A DNA stretch of 64,000 nucleotides, from contig JAVGVS010000181.1 of the NCBI GenBank assembly GCA_032718565.1, forward strand, positions 1-64,000. The letters run 5' to 3'. This DNA comes from Distichodus sexfasciatus. Lineage: Eukaryota; Chordata; Actinopteri; Characiformes; Distichodontidae. Made by a program: the position numbers and the translations under genes. A model generated the notes under the pieces. It did not search any database, was not told where the DNA came from, and worked only from the letters and a program-made list of their open reading frames with translations. Of the stretch, positions 1 to 11,600 are shown one piece after another (position 1 is the stretch's first letter; every line of letters begins with the position of its first letter).

Positions 1-36
1 TATTATTATTATTGTTATTATTATTATTATTATTAT
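1..36. repeat. (ATT)n microsatellite
   Basis: The window opens in a trinucleotide repeat of ATT/TTA units with one G interruption. It may continue beyond the window edge. The following bases to about 470 are AT-rich single-copy-looking DNA with no exon that I can support. Confidence 0.85.
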
Positions 37-469
37 ATGAGTTTTTTTATTTTTATGCAAAATACAAGTGTACGATGGCAAACTATTGGACATAATCATC
101 TTTTTCGCTTTCACATTGATGTATATTAACAAGCAACCCACAATGCATGCAGCTGCAGAACTAAATGATATGCTACCGTTAGCAATTCAGGCTGCAACAG
201 CATAGCTAAACACTAACATCAAAGGATCGTTTTAGCCCACACATATGACCACCAAAGTAACTGGTACTCATGACAATGCATTTAGACGGAAAACTTTATG
301 TGTATGTGCTGTATATGAACATGCCGATAACTCAAGCATTAACACCTACAACTTTTCCTTGAGTCAGTCTGATGATACATAAGCCCCGTATGTGCTGATG
401 AACAACCACTGCAACACCATCAGTCCGGTTTCTGTTAATGAAGTTCCAACAATGTGCCAGTAGGCTGCA

Positions 470-910
470 TGGTGGCACGGTGGTTAGCGGTGTCGCCTCA
501 CAGTAAGAATGAATAATAATTAAGTTATTGCTTGTCATTGTGAACACACCACAGCACGGCACACGGTGCACCACAACCCAATGTAAGCTCTGCATTTGAC
601 CCATTCAGGAAGGCAGTGGGCAGCTTACGGGCAGCGGCAGGGGAGTAGTGCTTGTGAGTACCTTAGTGGTTCCTTCACCAGTCTGGGATTCGAACCGGCG
701 ACTTTCTGATCATGGAGTGAAATCCCCAACTGTTATGCTACCAACTGCCCCACTGGAAAAGATCCAGGGTTCCATTCCAGGATCTGGTCTTTTTTGTGTG
801 GAGTTTGGGTGCTCTCACCACGTTACGTGGGTGTTCCTCCCACAGTCCAAAAACATGTACTATGGGTTGATTGGTTATGCTGGTTATTGGCCCCATTGAC
901 CCCCTCTTGG
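470..910 (+). repeat. V-SINE (DANA/HE1-like) copy split by a second SINE
   Basis: The head at about 470-517 reads like the tRNA-like start of V-SINEs (GCACGGTGGTTAGCGG, then TCGCCTCACAG). The body resumes at about 752 and carries the family signature of a GTGTGGAGTTT block, a TCCTCCCACAGTCCAAA block and an ATTGG...GGCCC tail. The same signature occurs in full at 10808-11152. Between the two halves lies another SINE on the opposite strand, so this copy was in place first. The assignment to V-SINE rests on remembered family features. Confidence 0.75.
518..751 (-). repeat. tRNA-derived SINE (family B) inserted in a V-SINE
   Basis: Read on the minus strand it starts with a tRNA-like head (TTGGTAGCATAACAGTTGGG and, further on, GGTTCGAATCCCAG). 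It then has the body shared by eleven copies in this window: ACTGAGG...ACTCATGAGCAAGGTACCGTCCCC, CTGCCCACTGC, CAAATGCAGAGGTCACATT, GTGCTGTGCTGTG and CAATGACAA. The A-box and B-box likeness in the head supports a tRNA origin. The 3' end is AT-rich and its left limit is approximate. Confidence 0.75.
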
Positions 911-911
911 A

Positions 912-1430
912 CTATTTTGGGACCAGCCAGTGCATATTACATACATAATGCATTGAACTACATAATGCAGTGAATGTATGTGCGTTTACAGTGTTTATCA
1001 GACACGCTTATGCAGAGTGACAATTCCATTTGCAAATTATAGCAACAGTGTCTCTGGTGCAATCGGAGGATAGGGGGCCTTGTTCAGGGCCCCATCAATG
1101 ATTCCTGGGATTTGAATGCCCAACCTTATTCTCACCAAAACAATGTTTCAGTCACAGTGACCTCTACGTCACCAACGCCTGAAATGCACAGGTGACTTTA
1201 CTTTATGAACATGATCTGATGACTCACATGTGAGGCAGGACAGTTGAAGTAAATAAAGTTTCATACAAACTTGAACTGTGTTAGCCCCGTCAAGGTGCAC
1301 ACATCTATGTGGTTTTCATGGTGAGGAGTGTAAATTTAGACAACAGCAAAAGAGGGCAGTGGCTTCGGGGGGGATGTAGCATTACACATGGACCATGTGA
1401 CGTGAAGGCGAGAAGCAGAGAGAGAAGAAA
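912..1430. other. Intergenic stretch upstream of the cytokine gene
   Basis: No exon, RNA gene or clear repeat could be supported here. Part of it (about 1000-1180) resembles the 3' portion of a degraded tRNA-derived SINE (phrases such as CAGGGCCCC and GGGATTTGAATG), but too little is left to assign. Confidence 0.4.
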
Positions 1431-1553
1431 AAAAATTCTGGGAAATCTTGTGGCCACCCATTGTTGGTTGCGTCATTTCCTTTGATGATTTGTGGTTTCT
1501 AGTCTTTAAAAACTTATGCCGGGCTGCGAACATGACTAGTTTCAGCCTCTGAA
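1431..1553 (+). promoter_or_regulatory. Candidate promoter and short 5' leader of the M17-like cytokine gene
   Basis: A TATA-like TTTAAAAA lies at 1505-1512, about 45 bases before the proposed ATG at 1554, which would place transcription start near 1535. Upstream are a GGGAAATCTT stretch (weakly NF-kB-like) near 1440 and TTGCGTCATTTCC near 1468, which resembles a C/EBP-ATF composite site. A six-codon upstream ORF (ATG 1532, stop 1550-1552) ends one base before the proposed start codon. It would matter only if transcription begins upstream of 1532. Motif calls are by eye. Confidence 0.4.
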
Positions 1554-3608
1554 ATGAATGGTCATGGTAGGAATATGTTTTGGCCGGTCAACAGCGCACA
1601 GGCAACATCCAGTAAGTACAGAAACTAACACAACAGCACACTTTATTGCTAGTGCTGACACACCTTGTCATGTTTAAGTGGAAATTTGACAGATTCTTTT
1701 AACATGATATAGCCTATCAAACACCTGCAATAGCAATGTGAAAGTTAAGAAACCAGTAGTTAGTGTGGCTTGAACTCTTATGTGATGTGTATAATTTGGG
1801 GGAACCACAAAATGATAATGGTCATTCATAATTATGAAGATCAATTTATTCTAGCAAGCAAAAAATCTACATACTAAAAAGACAAAAGGCATTTAAGCCA
1901 AATGAGCTTGGTCAGATGCGTCATGTTTCGCTCCATTTTACATGCTCGGTGGAATCTAAAACAAATCTAATCCCGATGTTCCTCCTGTACTTCCCCAGTG
2001 TTCCTCCTTTCCGTTGTCCTGTTGGCTACTTTTGAGCTAGCAAGCACAGCGGTATCATTCAATGAGAAGAGCTGCACAAAAACTCTCAACCAAGGTCTAA
2101 AGCTGGCCAAGTTTGTGAAGAGGAGGACCGCAGAGCTCATAAAAACATACGTAAGTGCCCAAGGTTCCTTTTTCTGTGTCAGTGACAATGTTAATAATAA
2201 TATCTCTCTGTGCTGAGACTGACCTTCTAAACCCAATATGAGCAAATGGGTAATGGTTGGAGTAGTGCATCCGATGAGGTAACCCCCTCCCCATTCACAA
2301 AGTCAATGTGCATCATCTGTGGGTGACTGTGGCCAGCTTTTTCGGAAGTCTAGAACTAAAAAAGGGTACCTGAGGGGAATTACCACAGAATCATACATTC
2401 CATAATTGGCTGCAATATTTGTCAGGGAAACTGTTTTTAAATGCATAATAGGTTTAGAGCAATGCAGAAGTGGTTTCTTGTTATTTTGGTAGATTGGTGA
2501 AGACTTAAAACTGAGTAGTTGCACCGAATTCAACTAATCACAAAAATACTAAAGAGAAAACTGTTTTCTAAACAATCAAAAAGCTAAAATGTGTTAAAAT
2601 TTTAATGTTTGCAACTATTTATGCAATGCCACAATTATCCATTAGTATTCCACAGCTACTAATTTACTTCAAAACAAAGGTTTAGTTGCAACCCCCGCCT
2701 TTGCGATATCTGCTGAACCCTCAAGGCCTATTTTGGCATTTCTGATCGATTTTTGTTTGCACCCCTGCACCAAATCTCCAAACAAATCTCACCCAATTCA
2801 TCAACTAATTAACAAGCTTTTAATGTGAGCAAAATAGTTGAAGAAGGGTTGAGAGAACCAAAAATTGCAGGGTGGGGCCAGAATTAGGAAACACTGCATT
2901 GTTGCATCAGACAGTAACAATAACGACGACAAAAAATATGCTGATGACATTTTTTTAGCTTGTAAGGATGATGTGATCTTGTTTTCGCCAATGTTGCAAC
3001 TTGAAGCTGAATGGGAGGTGTACTTAAAAAAGACTGTTAACACTGTTGGTCCAAACAGGATTTAGATGGGGCGTCGAATCCAAAATGATGTTTAAAAGCG
3101 GAGACTTAAAGTCCTTAAAAGGCCTAAATGAATCATTGGTGTTTTTGCTTTTGTCCAGCAAGAAAATCAGGGCGATTTTGCTGAGCAGTTCTGCAAGCTG
3201 CCCATGGACAATGTCCCGCCAGCGACCCTCTACGGCCAGACGTCGTCTGAGCGAGTGCTGAGCATTTACACTCGTCTGAGGGAATTCCTGCCACACCTGA
3301 AGAAGGTGCAGGAGCAGCAGAGAGACCTCCAGCCCCCGCTCAGCCCTGTGCTAACCGAAATCTCAGAGGTCACAGAACATTCGCTCCACCTTGCCCAAAA
3401 CGTCGACTGCATCCTGCAGATCTTACAACCCAACGTTCCCCTTCCCGAGCCCGTCAACCAGCCGACTGCAATCCCCCCAGCGCAGAACATCTTCCAGCAG
3501 AAAGTCTACGGCTGCGTGGTCCTGACCAGACTTGGTGACTTCCTTTCCAGGGCGGTGGAAGAATTGAAGTTACTTAAGGGCAAAATGCGTAAAAAAAGAC
3601 AGAGATGA
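1554..3608 (+). CDS. m17: IL-6-family cytokine, fish M17 (LIF/OSM-like)
   Basis: A predicted secreted four-helix cytokine of 204 residues that should signal through gp130-type receptors. Coding exons are 1554-1566, 1999-2150 and 3159-3608. Donors are GTAGGA (1567) and GTAAGT (2151), and acceptors CCCCAG and TGTCCAG. Exon 1 encodes only MNGH plus the first base of a split Val codon. Exon 2 gives a hydrophobic signal (FLLSVVLLATFELASTA) and helix A (KSCTKTLNQGLKLAKFVKRR). Exon 3 holds the rest, with FCKLP, DCILQILQPNVPLPEP and the typical C-terminal block FQQKVYGCVVLTRLGDFLSR, ending in a basic KKRQR tail. Four cysteines follow the signal, and I see no N-glycosylation sequon. Three exons with a tiny first exon fit LIF and OSM. 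Exons 2 and 3 are firm. Exon 1 is chosen because it supplies the right phase and a plausible start, and is less certain. CLCF1 or CNTF-like are weaker alternatives. Confidence 0.85.
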
Positions 3609-3800
3609 GGTCATGTCAAGCCGATGAGGTCACATTGTTTGAGAGCATCCGTTCTTATTTATAAAATATTTATTTTTTTTGCACATTTTGTAAATATGTT
3701 ATGGACCCCAAGACACAGGCACATTTTGGGGGTGATATATATTTATTGTAATAATTTATTATTATGTGTCACAATGAATTAATATATAACTTTGTACTAA
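3609..3800 (+). promoter_or_regulatory. AU-rich 3' UTR of the cytokine mRNA
   Basis: Just after the stop codon there are several ATTTA pentamers in a U-rich setting: two near 3656-3675, more near 3740 and 3758. Such AU-rich elements are typical of short-lived cytokine mRNAs bound by decay factors of the TTP family. I could not identify a convincing AATAAA close by. The nearest canonical one is at about 4739. Confidence 0.5.
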
Positions 3801-6033
3801 ATCACTTTGTGTTTCATTATTAACCATTTTTCAAATGGCCCAAGAACTAGAAATAGTTCTTGCTATTTGTCTCTTGCTTCAATATGCTGACATTAATTTA
3901 AATATTATTTTTGGCTTCATGTATAATTACAAAGTCTATCATTTCACGGAAAAGAGGAAGCAGTTTTGATGAGTCGTCTTGTACTCGGAAGAATATACAA
4001 TTTTTGCATTTATTAGGTGTGTTGGTACTACCTCATGAGGACTAACAAGTTGGAGACATTCTTAACGGCTTTGAGGACTATAACGTTGACATCGATGGAC
4101 CCAAACGCAAAATTACAAACAGTTTGTTTGCTCAATACACACATAGAAATCGTTGTAACAAAGCAAGCAGAGTCGTGTACAAACAGAAGCTTCCCTAGAG
4201 CAATTTGGGTTAAGGGTCTTCCTCAGGTAACCTGTGATGGTTGTGCTGGAGGTAGGATACGCTATGATTTCTCCGCCGGTGTTAACAGCAGTTTCTATAA
4301 CCATCGGATTTTGTGAGCCTTCCTCAAGACCTACACAGACTTTTATGCTTTACAAATTATTTATTTTAGAACACAGATAGTCCAAAGAGTTACCATATAG
4401 TATAATCACTGAGGGTGCACTATTCAGAAAATCTCACAATTCGATTCAGATTCTTCGGCAATTCAATTCAAAGACGATTAACAATTCATAAATTACGCAC
4501 AATTCAATATCTCAAATCTGCGCAATGTGATGGATCTTCAGAAAGAAGTCAAGTCAGTTTGTTAGTAGACCGATCTGTAACCCACAGCTGCACTTGGGTC
4601 AAGACCTTGCACTTGCTTTTCACCAAGGGTCACGTCCGCTCACCTCCAATGACGACGTCGATTTTTTAAGAACTGGCTTGTGATGTAAGGTGTTAGCCAT
4701 GTTGGCTTTTGTGGTCGATGCTTATGAGTTGCTTGGCCTAAATAAATGGCTTGGGGTTGTATAGCAGGGATTTTGTCTGAGCCATAGCCTTCTGCTGAGA
4801 CAAGTTTAGAAGACAGGAAGTGAAAGAGACTGTGATATCAGCCCTTAATGACGCATTCAGCACATCAGATAGGGGAAAAAAGTACTGACTAGCCGTCGCC
4901 CCGTCACAAGGTGGGTGTGTGAGTGTGTGATTGAGCGTCTGTTTGGCTAAGAGGCCAAGATTTTTGTTTAGATTTTATTATCCTCCATAAGTGTTTTGCA
5001 TCACCGTGAAAAATTGTATCATAATTAAAATCACAACTTTATTACATATGGTAGATCAAACAGTGAAATGTTTAGACGTCTTCCGTTTAGCAAGCACAAG
5101 AGGATTATACATTACACCAAGCCGTGTAGACAGATACATATATTTGTAAGTGAAATTTAAATAAATTAAATTATATAAAACTGAATTTGGGAACAGAAAA
5201 TGCTTTGCAACACAGTAATCAGCGACTAGGATTTTAAGGAACATCTGAACATGGAGTGCTGGCCACAAATAACGCCCTTTCCCCCAGTCATATGCCTGTG
5301 TAAAAATGGAAGCAGGGAGATATAAATTCGGTCAAGTTTGAAGTTCCTCATTGAGGCATTGGTATGAGGCTAAAGTATGAAATATGTGACCAAGCAGTTG
5401 AAGCTATTGTAGAATGACCAGAATGCCTTACTAAAATCATAAAACATTTTATGTTTGCATCATCATCAAACAAAGATTGTATTATATAATATTACTATTA
5501 CATTTTGACATTTGACTGTAGGCAGAAATGTTACAGAAAAATTATGGCCTGACGTCCATCAGCCACATCTAAGATTTCAATCTAAAGAGTTTATTTCTTG
5601 CCACAGTACTGATATGCTTATTATTGATATACAGTATTTGCAAAGATGTGTACTGTAAATTTAGAATTGTAGTTTGTATCTGAAAATGGGGTTTAATCAA
5701 AAGTTGCTGAAATGATGATACAATTAAAAAGATCTCTATTTGTTCAGTGAAACATTTTAAACTAAATCTTTGTGGTTTACTGGCTGCAGTGTTGAACACA
5801 CCATCACATCCTGGACATTATAAGAAGCTATTTACATTAAGACTATGTCAGAGGGGAAATTTACTGTATATTCTGTAGAAATGAAGTGGGGAATTTCATG
5901 GTACCCAGGCATGCTACATACCACAATAAATAAGAAGGGCGGGGGGGGGGGTTGAGAGTCTTGCTCAGGGACCCACTGATAATAGAGCTGGGGGTAAGAT
6001 TCAAACCTACAACCACTGGACCACCACCACCCC

Positions 6034-6040
<7 letters not shown>
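3801..6040. other. Intergenic stretch with degraded transposon DNA
   Basis: No gene is supported. Part of it near 4400-4560 has the repeated ATTCRATTCA wording of degraded hAT-type non-autonomous elements. A 99-codon reading frame at 4017-4316 has no recognisable domain and lies within repeat-like sequence. A short G run is at 5941-5950. Otherwise I see AT-rich DNA without structure. Confidence 0.4.

Positions 6041-6066
<26 letters not shown>
6041..6066. repeat. (GACA)n microsatellite
   Basis: About six tandem GACA units directly abut the start of a family B SINE. Confidence 0.9.
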
Positions 6067-6067
<1 letters not shown>

Positions 6068-6300
6068 CGGGCAGTAACCGGTAGCGTAACGGCTAGGGAG
6101 TTCGCCCCTTGATCAGAAGGCCGCCAGTTTGAATCCCGGACTGAGGTACTCAGTACTCATGAGCAAGGTTTCGTCCCCAAGCACTGCTATAAGTCAGCTG
6201 CCCACTGCTCCCTCACAAATGGGTCAAATGCAGAGGTCACATTTGTTTGTGTGTTGTGCTGTGGTGTGTTCACAATGACATATTACTCACTCACTTAAAG
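6067..6300 (+). repeat. tRNA-derived SINE (family B), near full length
   Basis: It has an intact tRNA-like head (GTAGCGTAACGGCTAGGG as A box, GTTTGAATCCCGG as B box) followed by the shared body CTCATGAGCAAGGT, CAGCTGCCCACTGCTCC, TGGGTCAAATGCAGAGGTCA and GTTCACAATGACA. It ends in CTCACTCACTT. This is the best reference copy in the window for the family. Confidence 0.85.
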
Positions 6301-7160
6301 TTTGGACCCAGAACTTAAAAGCAGAGGGGGTACAGGAGAAAACGACAAACAGGTAAAGGGGGACAATAAAAGATAGAGAGTGAGAGAGCGACAGAAGGAC
6401 AAAGACAGATATAGAGATAGAGAGTGTGTGTGAATGAATGAATGAGGGAGGAGGGGGAATGATAGAGGGAGGGGAGTTGTTGGGTTGGTGTTGCGCTGAA
6501 ACAGAAAGCAGGTCAGATGACTTGTCACTAGCGTGTGGTTAGTGAGACGCCTCTCTCCATCTCTAAAGATCAAACCCGGTAACTGTGTGAGAATCAGACT
6601 TGTCACTTCTTGCGCAAACTCACTTCAAAGTGGCAGATTTTTTTCCTTCTCTGCTCACTGCAGCTATCGAGAAGTGTTTTGAAGTCTTCAATATAAAAAC
6701 ATCAAAGTTCTGATGATCGTTTTCTACATGTTACAGGAATTTGTCTCATAGCACGGCCACTACATTCACACCTGAGCTTGAAATGGGCTTCGGCTTCTTT
6801 ATAATGCAGAAATTCTTTTCAATTTTTGCTGGTATTGAAATGTCAAGAATAGATTTTGACATTAACCGTTAAATTTAGTGACTTAGTAAGATGCAGAAAT
6901 AAATTTTGTGCAATATTTCTATCACAGTGTTTTAACACATTTATATGCAATATTGCTAATACCCAAAACAGTTGCTAAAAGCAGGTAAATACTCTACATT
7001 TTACATATACTTTATTGTAATCATTATAATGTTACACTGCTTGTTAAAAGCATATTATGTAAAAAAAAAAAAAAAGCATTTAGCTAAGAATTTCATTGCA
7101 CTCTGTAAACTATTTTATGCTTTTGACAAAACATTAAACTAAATTGAATAGTCCAACACA
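6301..7160. other. Intergenic stretch, partly purine-rich
   Basis: A GA-rich segment lies at about 6360-6480 and a short poly-A run near 7061-7075. The 103-codon minus-strand frame at 6295-6606 is a by-product of that low-complexity tract. No gene is supported. Confidence 0.5.
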
Positions 7161-7164
7161 ACTA

Positions 7165-7345
7165 AGTTGCAAAGGCTTATCGAATCCAAGACCAGTAAAG
7201 ATACCACTGAGGTGAGCAAGGTATCATCCCCAAACACTGCTGTCCGTCAGCTGCCCACTGCTCCTTCAGGGATGGGTCAAATGCAGAGATCACATTTCAT
7301 TGTGGTGCACTATGTGCTGTGCTATCACTCACTTTCATATGAGGC
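7165..7345 (+). repeat. tRNA-derived SINE (family B), 5'-truncated
   Basis: It shares the body phrases (ACCAGTAAAGATACCACTGA, CAGCTGCCCACTGCTCCTTC, GGGTCAAATGCAGAG) with the copy at 6067-6300 but lacks the tRNA-like head. Confidence 0.75.
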
Positions 7346-7404
7346 AGCACCACTAGATGGCACAAAAATATCCTGCCTGATTGCAAATAAGTAGAGACAG
7401 GGCA

Positions 7405-7560
7405 TTTAAGATTATGTCGCCCCCTTGTGGTCCACAGCACAGTACAGCACACAACGAAATGTGAACTCTGCATTTGACCTATCCATGAAGGAGCAGTGGG
7501 CAGCAACCAGGGAGCAGTGCTTGCTCATGAGTATCCCAATGTTACCACTCGCTACTGTTA
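7405..7560 (-). repeat. tRNA-derived SINE (family B), truncated, opposite strand
   Basis: The minus strand matches the same body (GAGCAAGCACTGCTCCC, GCAGTGGGCAGC read in reverse, CAAATGCAGAG). It sits only 60 bases from an oppositely oriented copy, so the pair forms a loose inverted repeat around 7345-7405. Confidence 0.7.
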
Positions 7561-8520
7561 CACCTGAGTTTGCTTAGTCCTTTGTTCCTAGTTTCTTGCT
7601 CTGCTTGCTTCATTGGTTCCTGTTCCGTTCCCACCTTCTGTTAGTCCAGTTCTGTTGATGTGTTGTTTTAGTGTGACGTATCTTGTTTGGTTTAATGGGC
7701 TAGCTTAGCATTTGCATCTGTTTCAATTTAGTTAAATTCCTATTTAGGCCTGTCTCTCCCTTTTGTCTCTGTCGGTCCAACGTTACACTACCCCGGTTGG
7801 CGTGTCTTGTGTCATGTGTTTTGTTCGAGAAGGTTCAGTTTGTAGTTTTGTAGCAATCAAGTCCATTTTTTGTTATTCAGTTAAATAAAGAAAGCTTGCA
7901 TTGGTGCCAAAGTCTCCAGAATTCACAGTAATATGCAAGTATAACTGTAAAAGTCTTGGTCCACGACTTCTGAACCCAGTTGAGTAACAATACTGGCCTC
8001 TGCTGTTAAGAATACACAATCACATGTAATTCATCGATTGGTTTCAGTTGGTTTATTTATTTATTTTACACTTTCTTATTAGTATGAGTAGATACAGAAT
8101 AACTAGAATTGTCCACAGCATATGTATTTCATATGGACATGACTCTTTGAAAAATATGGGATATTTATTGCTATTACACATCTGACATGTTTGTTGAATA
8201 AAGATACAGTTTCTAGCTTTGGATCTTTAAAGAACATTCAGTAGTAATAAGATATAGAATTAAAGGCAGTGAAGCACATTCAAGTTCATATAATTCTTAT
8301 CATATTGCTTGTGTTTGAAGGATCTACAGCATCAGATAAATGAGCACTAGGAGTTGATTCTCCAACATACAGATAAGTTTGCCTGATAAAATATTGCACA
8401 TGCAATGACTACCGTTAACCTAAAAACATGCCACATGTTTGGTATTCTGAGCTAAATGGCATTTACAATCAGCTCAGATGCACAATATCAGGAATATAGG
8501 TCTACAACAGTGCTCAGTCA
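7561..8520. other. Intergenic stretch downstream of tesc
   Basis: No exon or clear repeat is supported. Base composition is AT-rich. The tesc poly(A) signal lies just beyond its right edge. Confidence 0.4.
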
Positions 8521-8521
8521 G

Positions 8522-8527
8522 TTTATT
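8522..8527 (-). terminator. Poly(A) signal candidate of tesc
   Basis: The minus strand reads AATAAA about 110 bases after the tesc stop codon at 8638-8636, a suitable distance for a short 3' UTR. Confidence 0.5.
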
Positions 8528-8635
8528 TCTATAAATAAAGTGCAGAACGACATCGTCTAACTTTGCATTTGATTTTAGTGCAGATGTCCTCAGCGATGCT
8601 TTGTACTATCAGTCGATCAGACCAGTGAAGGACCA

Positions 8636-11600
8636 TCACTTGCATAGAACCGTTGTGTTCATGTTTAAGAAGCGGATGTGCATCCGAGTCTCTATTTCTA
8701 TCCCTTTAAGGATCTGTTTGAAAAAAATCACAACACACTAGTCAGTAACGTTTTAAACATCACAGTACATCTGATCTCAGATATAGACAAGAGTCCCAAG
8801 AATTACTATCTCCTCTTGATCAAATTCTCGTGAGGTCCTACTGTGTGCTGATTTTGTGGACCAAACCTGTACAGCTCTATCCTAAATATCCACTAAATAG
8901 AAAACATTAAAATGATTTTTAAAAAAATAATGAAATAATTATTCCCATTTCTTAGAGACACTGTTCATGGCCTTAAGTGTTCAGCTCAATGTTGGACATC
9001 ACAACCGCATTCCTCCTTTTTGCATTCTTTCCGCTCAGATGAGTTCACAAAGTGTGGTCACTTTTTCCCCGTAGACATAACAGACATCATCCCGACATTA
9101 CAACGCCTACTGAACTAGGGCTGGGCGATATGGCCTAAAAATAAAATCATGATAGTTATCTAGATATATTCCCTTTTTCTGGAAGATAACATTTCCCACA
9201 ATCCCCTGTGCCACGACTCAGAGCCGAGTCACAATAATGCGATGGATATGCATCTGGAATCATATCAAGTAAATAGCTGTACTGTGAGGCGAATGTTATT
9301 GTTGTTATTTATCATATGTGAAATAACAATATGAGTATGAGTTAAATATGAGTTTTGTCTGTAATAAAGGGGAAGATTTGACTGAACTGGAGCGTTTTGT
9401 GACGGATGGCTTTCCACACACAGCGCGTTTACATCACAAAGAATGTTAAGAATGCTAGTTACGCTATGCTAAATGCTATCATTTCATTACTATTAACAGA
9501 TAAATGAAGTGAAAAATACAAACCTTCAGAAAGTGCTCAAACGTAATGCCAGCATAAAATTCATTTGGACCCTGGAAAGGAAATTTTACAGTTAACACGA
9601 CTTAACCATGGAAAGACTATTTTTAGAGAATAATTTTTTAATAAGTGAGACTTGTTCTCTCATTCTGTACTAAGTGTTGCTGCTGTACAGCAATCAGTTT
9701 ATCTACCGCATCCTGAAGTGAGAACTCGTACCATGCGGCCCACTGAGATACTTGCAACCTCCAACATCGCAGCATCAGCAATGCCTTTGGCTGTTTCTCT
9801 TCCAAGAGATCCACTGCGAGAAAGCAGTTCCTCTACAACCTGCAGGAAGGAATCATGAAATAATACAGAGGTGTCAAAGCAACTGTTGCCAAAATGTATA
9901 TTATAAAGCAGCTTGCATATTAAGATTTGCAGAATTTTATTGGTTCTAGAGTTTAATAAATTCATTCATATAAATTGTAATAAATCTGAATCCTTAAACA
10001 GTCTGTCTTCATAAACATGAATAGTTTTTAATACTGTGCATTTGTTATATACATTAATTAACTTTATCTACTTTCATCTAATAGTGCTTTAGTTTATATT
10101 ATTCAACTTAATTAAACAACTCAAATAATTCAATTCAAGTTGATTAACTTTTTGGTTTTATAGAACTGAATTTCGTGAATTCCCTTCATATATTTAAAAA
10201 AGTAGCATTTAGTAAATGCTACATATGTCTTTATATAAGACTTATTACTTTGTATTCTGTCATTTTCAAGGATATTTTATTCAACCCAAGCAAATTATTT
10301 ATTTCAAACTTAAGATGATCACAAATCATTTTTGCCAGTGAATATAGAGATGTTTCTAATTCTCACATTTCAATTTTATGCCACAGATAATAGTTTATAT
10401 TTTGATGAACTGGAATAAGAGTGACTTACATGTCTGTATTCCTCCAGGGTTATGGTCCCATCATTGTCAGTGTCATGCATGTTAAACAGGACTGTTAGGA
10501 AGGAAAAATTAAATAAAAATAAATCACAATTTGAACTTTTTCTATCTGTTTTATCAGCTTACTTTTTGCCTTTTTGAAAATGTCTCTTCTGTTTATTTAT
10601 AAACTTTATTGCCAATTGTCGTGTGGCCAGTTCAGAGCCCTTTTCATCCTGTGTTGTACTTGTATAACTCTGACAAACATAATAAATGTAATACGAATGT
10701 AGCCAGATGCAAGAATAGAAACAGTGAATAATGTGCTGAGAAGTAAAGGAGTTTGTTTTGCTTGTACACCGTGTAAGGTGATTTTGATCTAAATGTTATC
10801 TTGCATGCGGCACGGTGGCACAGTGGTTAGTGCTGCCGCCTCACAGTGAGAAGGTCCTGGATTTGCTTCCTTTCTGTGTGGCGTTTGCATGCGCTCCCCG
10901 TGTTCGCCTGGATTTCCTCTGGGTGCTACGGTTTCCTCCCACAGTCCAAAAGCATGCTCTACAGGTTAACTGGTCGACTCTAAATTGGGCCCGTAAAGTG
11001 TGAATGAGAGCGTGATTGTGTGACTGTGTGTGCCCTAAGATGTATTGGCGCCTGTCCAGGGTTGGTCCTCACCTCGCGCCAGTAGTCCCAGAATAGGCTC
11101 CGATCCCCGTGACCCCGATAGGGAAAAAGCGTTTCAGAAAATGAATTAATGAATGTTGGTGGTCGATCTGCGTACTCACAGCGTAGTTTTGCCCTCCTCA
11201 TCTCCTCTCTCTGCTCCTCCGACATGTGCACTGATGGAGGTCGGAAGTAGGACATGACAGTAAGAAACTCCTCAAAACCAATCTCTTCCACCGAACCCTC
11301 ACCGTTCTGTTTGAAGTTTCTGTCAACGCAAAAGCCAAAAATGAAAACATTATATATTGCACAAAACGCAGGCAATATAATTGTAAATACATTATTATAA
11401 TATTTATTATGATTTCATTGCATTCTCTGCTAATTATTTTATTATTTGCTGATCATATTCTAATGTGTAAGCGTCCTGTCTTTTGTTTTGATTAACATCT
11501 ATAAATTTTTTTTTTCAGTTTGTCTGGTCTGTCTGTCTGTATATCCGCATGTGCATAGACTAAAATGTTGTCATCACATTGCACCAGTGGGTCGTGGGTT

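Noticed and set aside
1998..2216. GTG-started frame as the cytokine start
   Set aside because: The bases just before are a splice acceptor (CCCCAG). The signal peptide needs an upstream ATG, supplied by the small exon at 1554.
6067..6140. tRNA gene
   Set aside because: A-box and B-box-like sequences are present, but this and similar heads (10808, 54962 and others) are repeated SINE 5' regions without a sound cloverleaf.
6295..6606. 103-codon minus-strand frame rich in Ser, Leu and Pro
   Set aside because: It is the complement of a purine-rich low-complexity tract.
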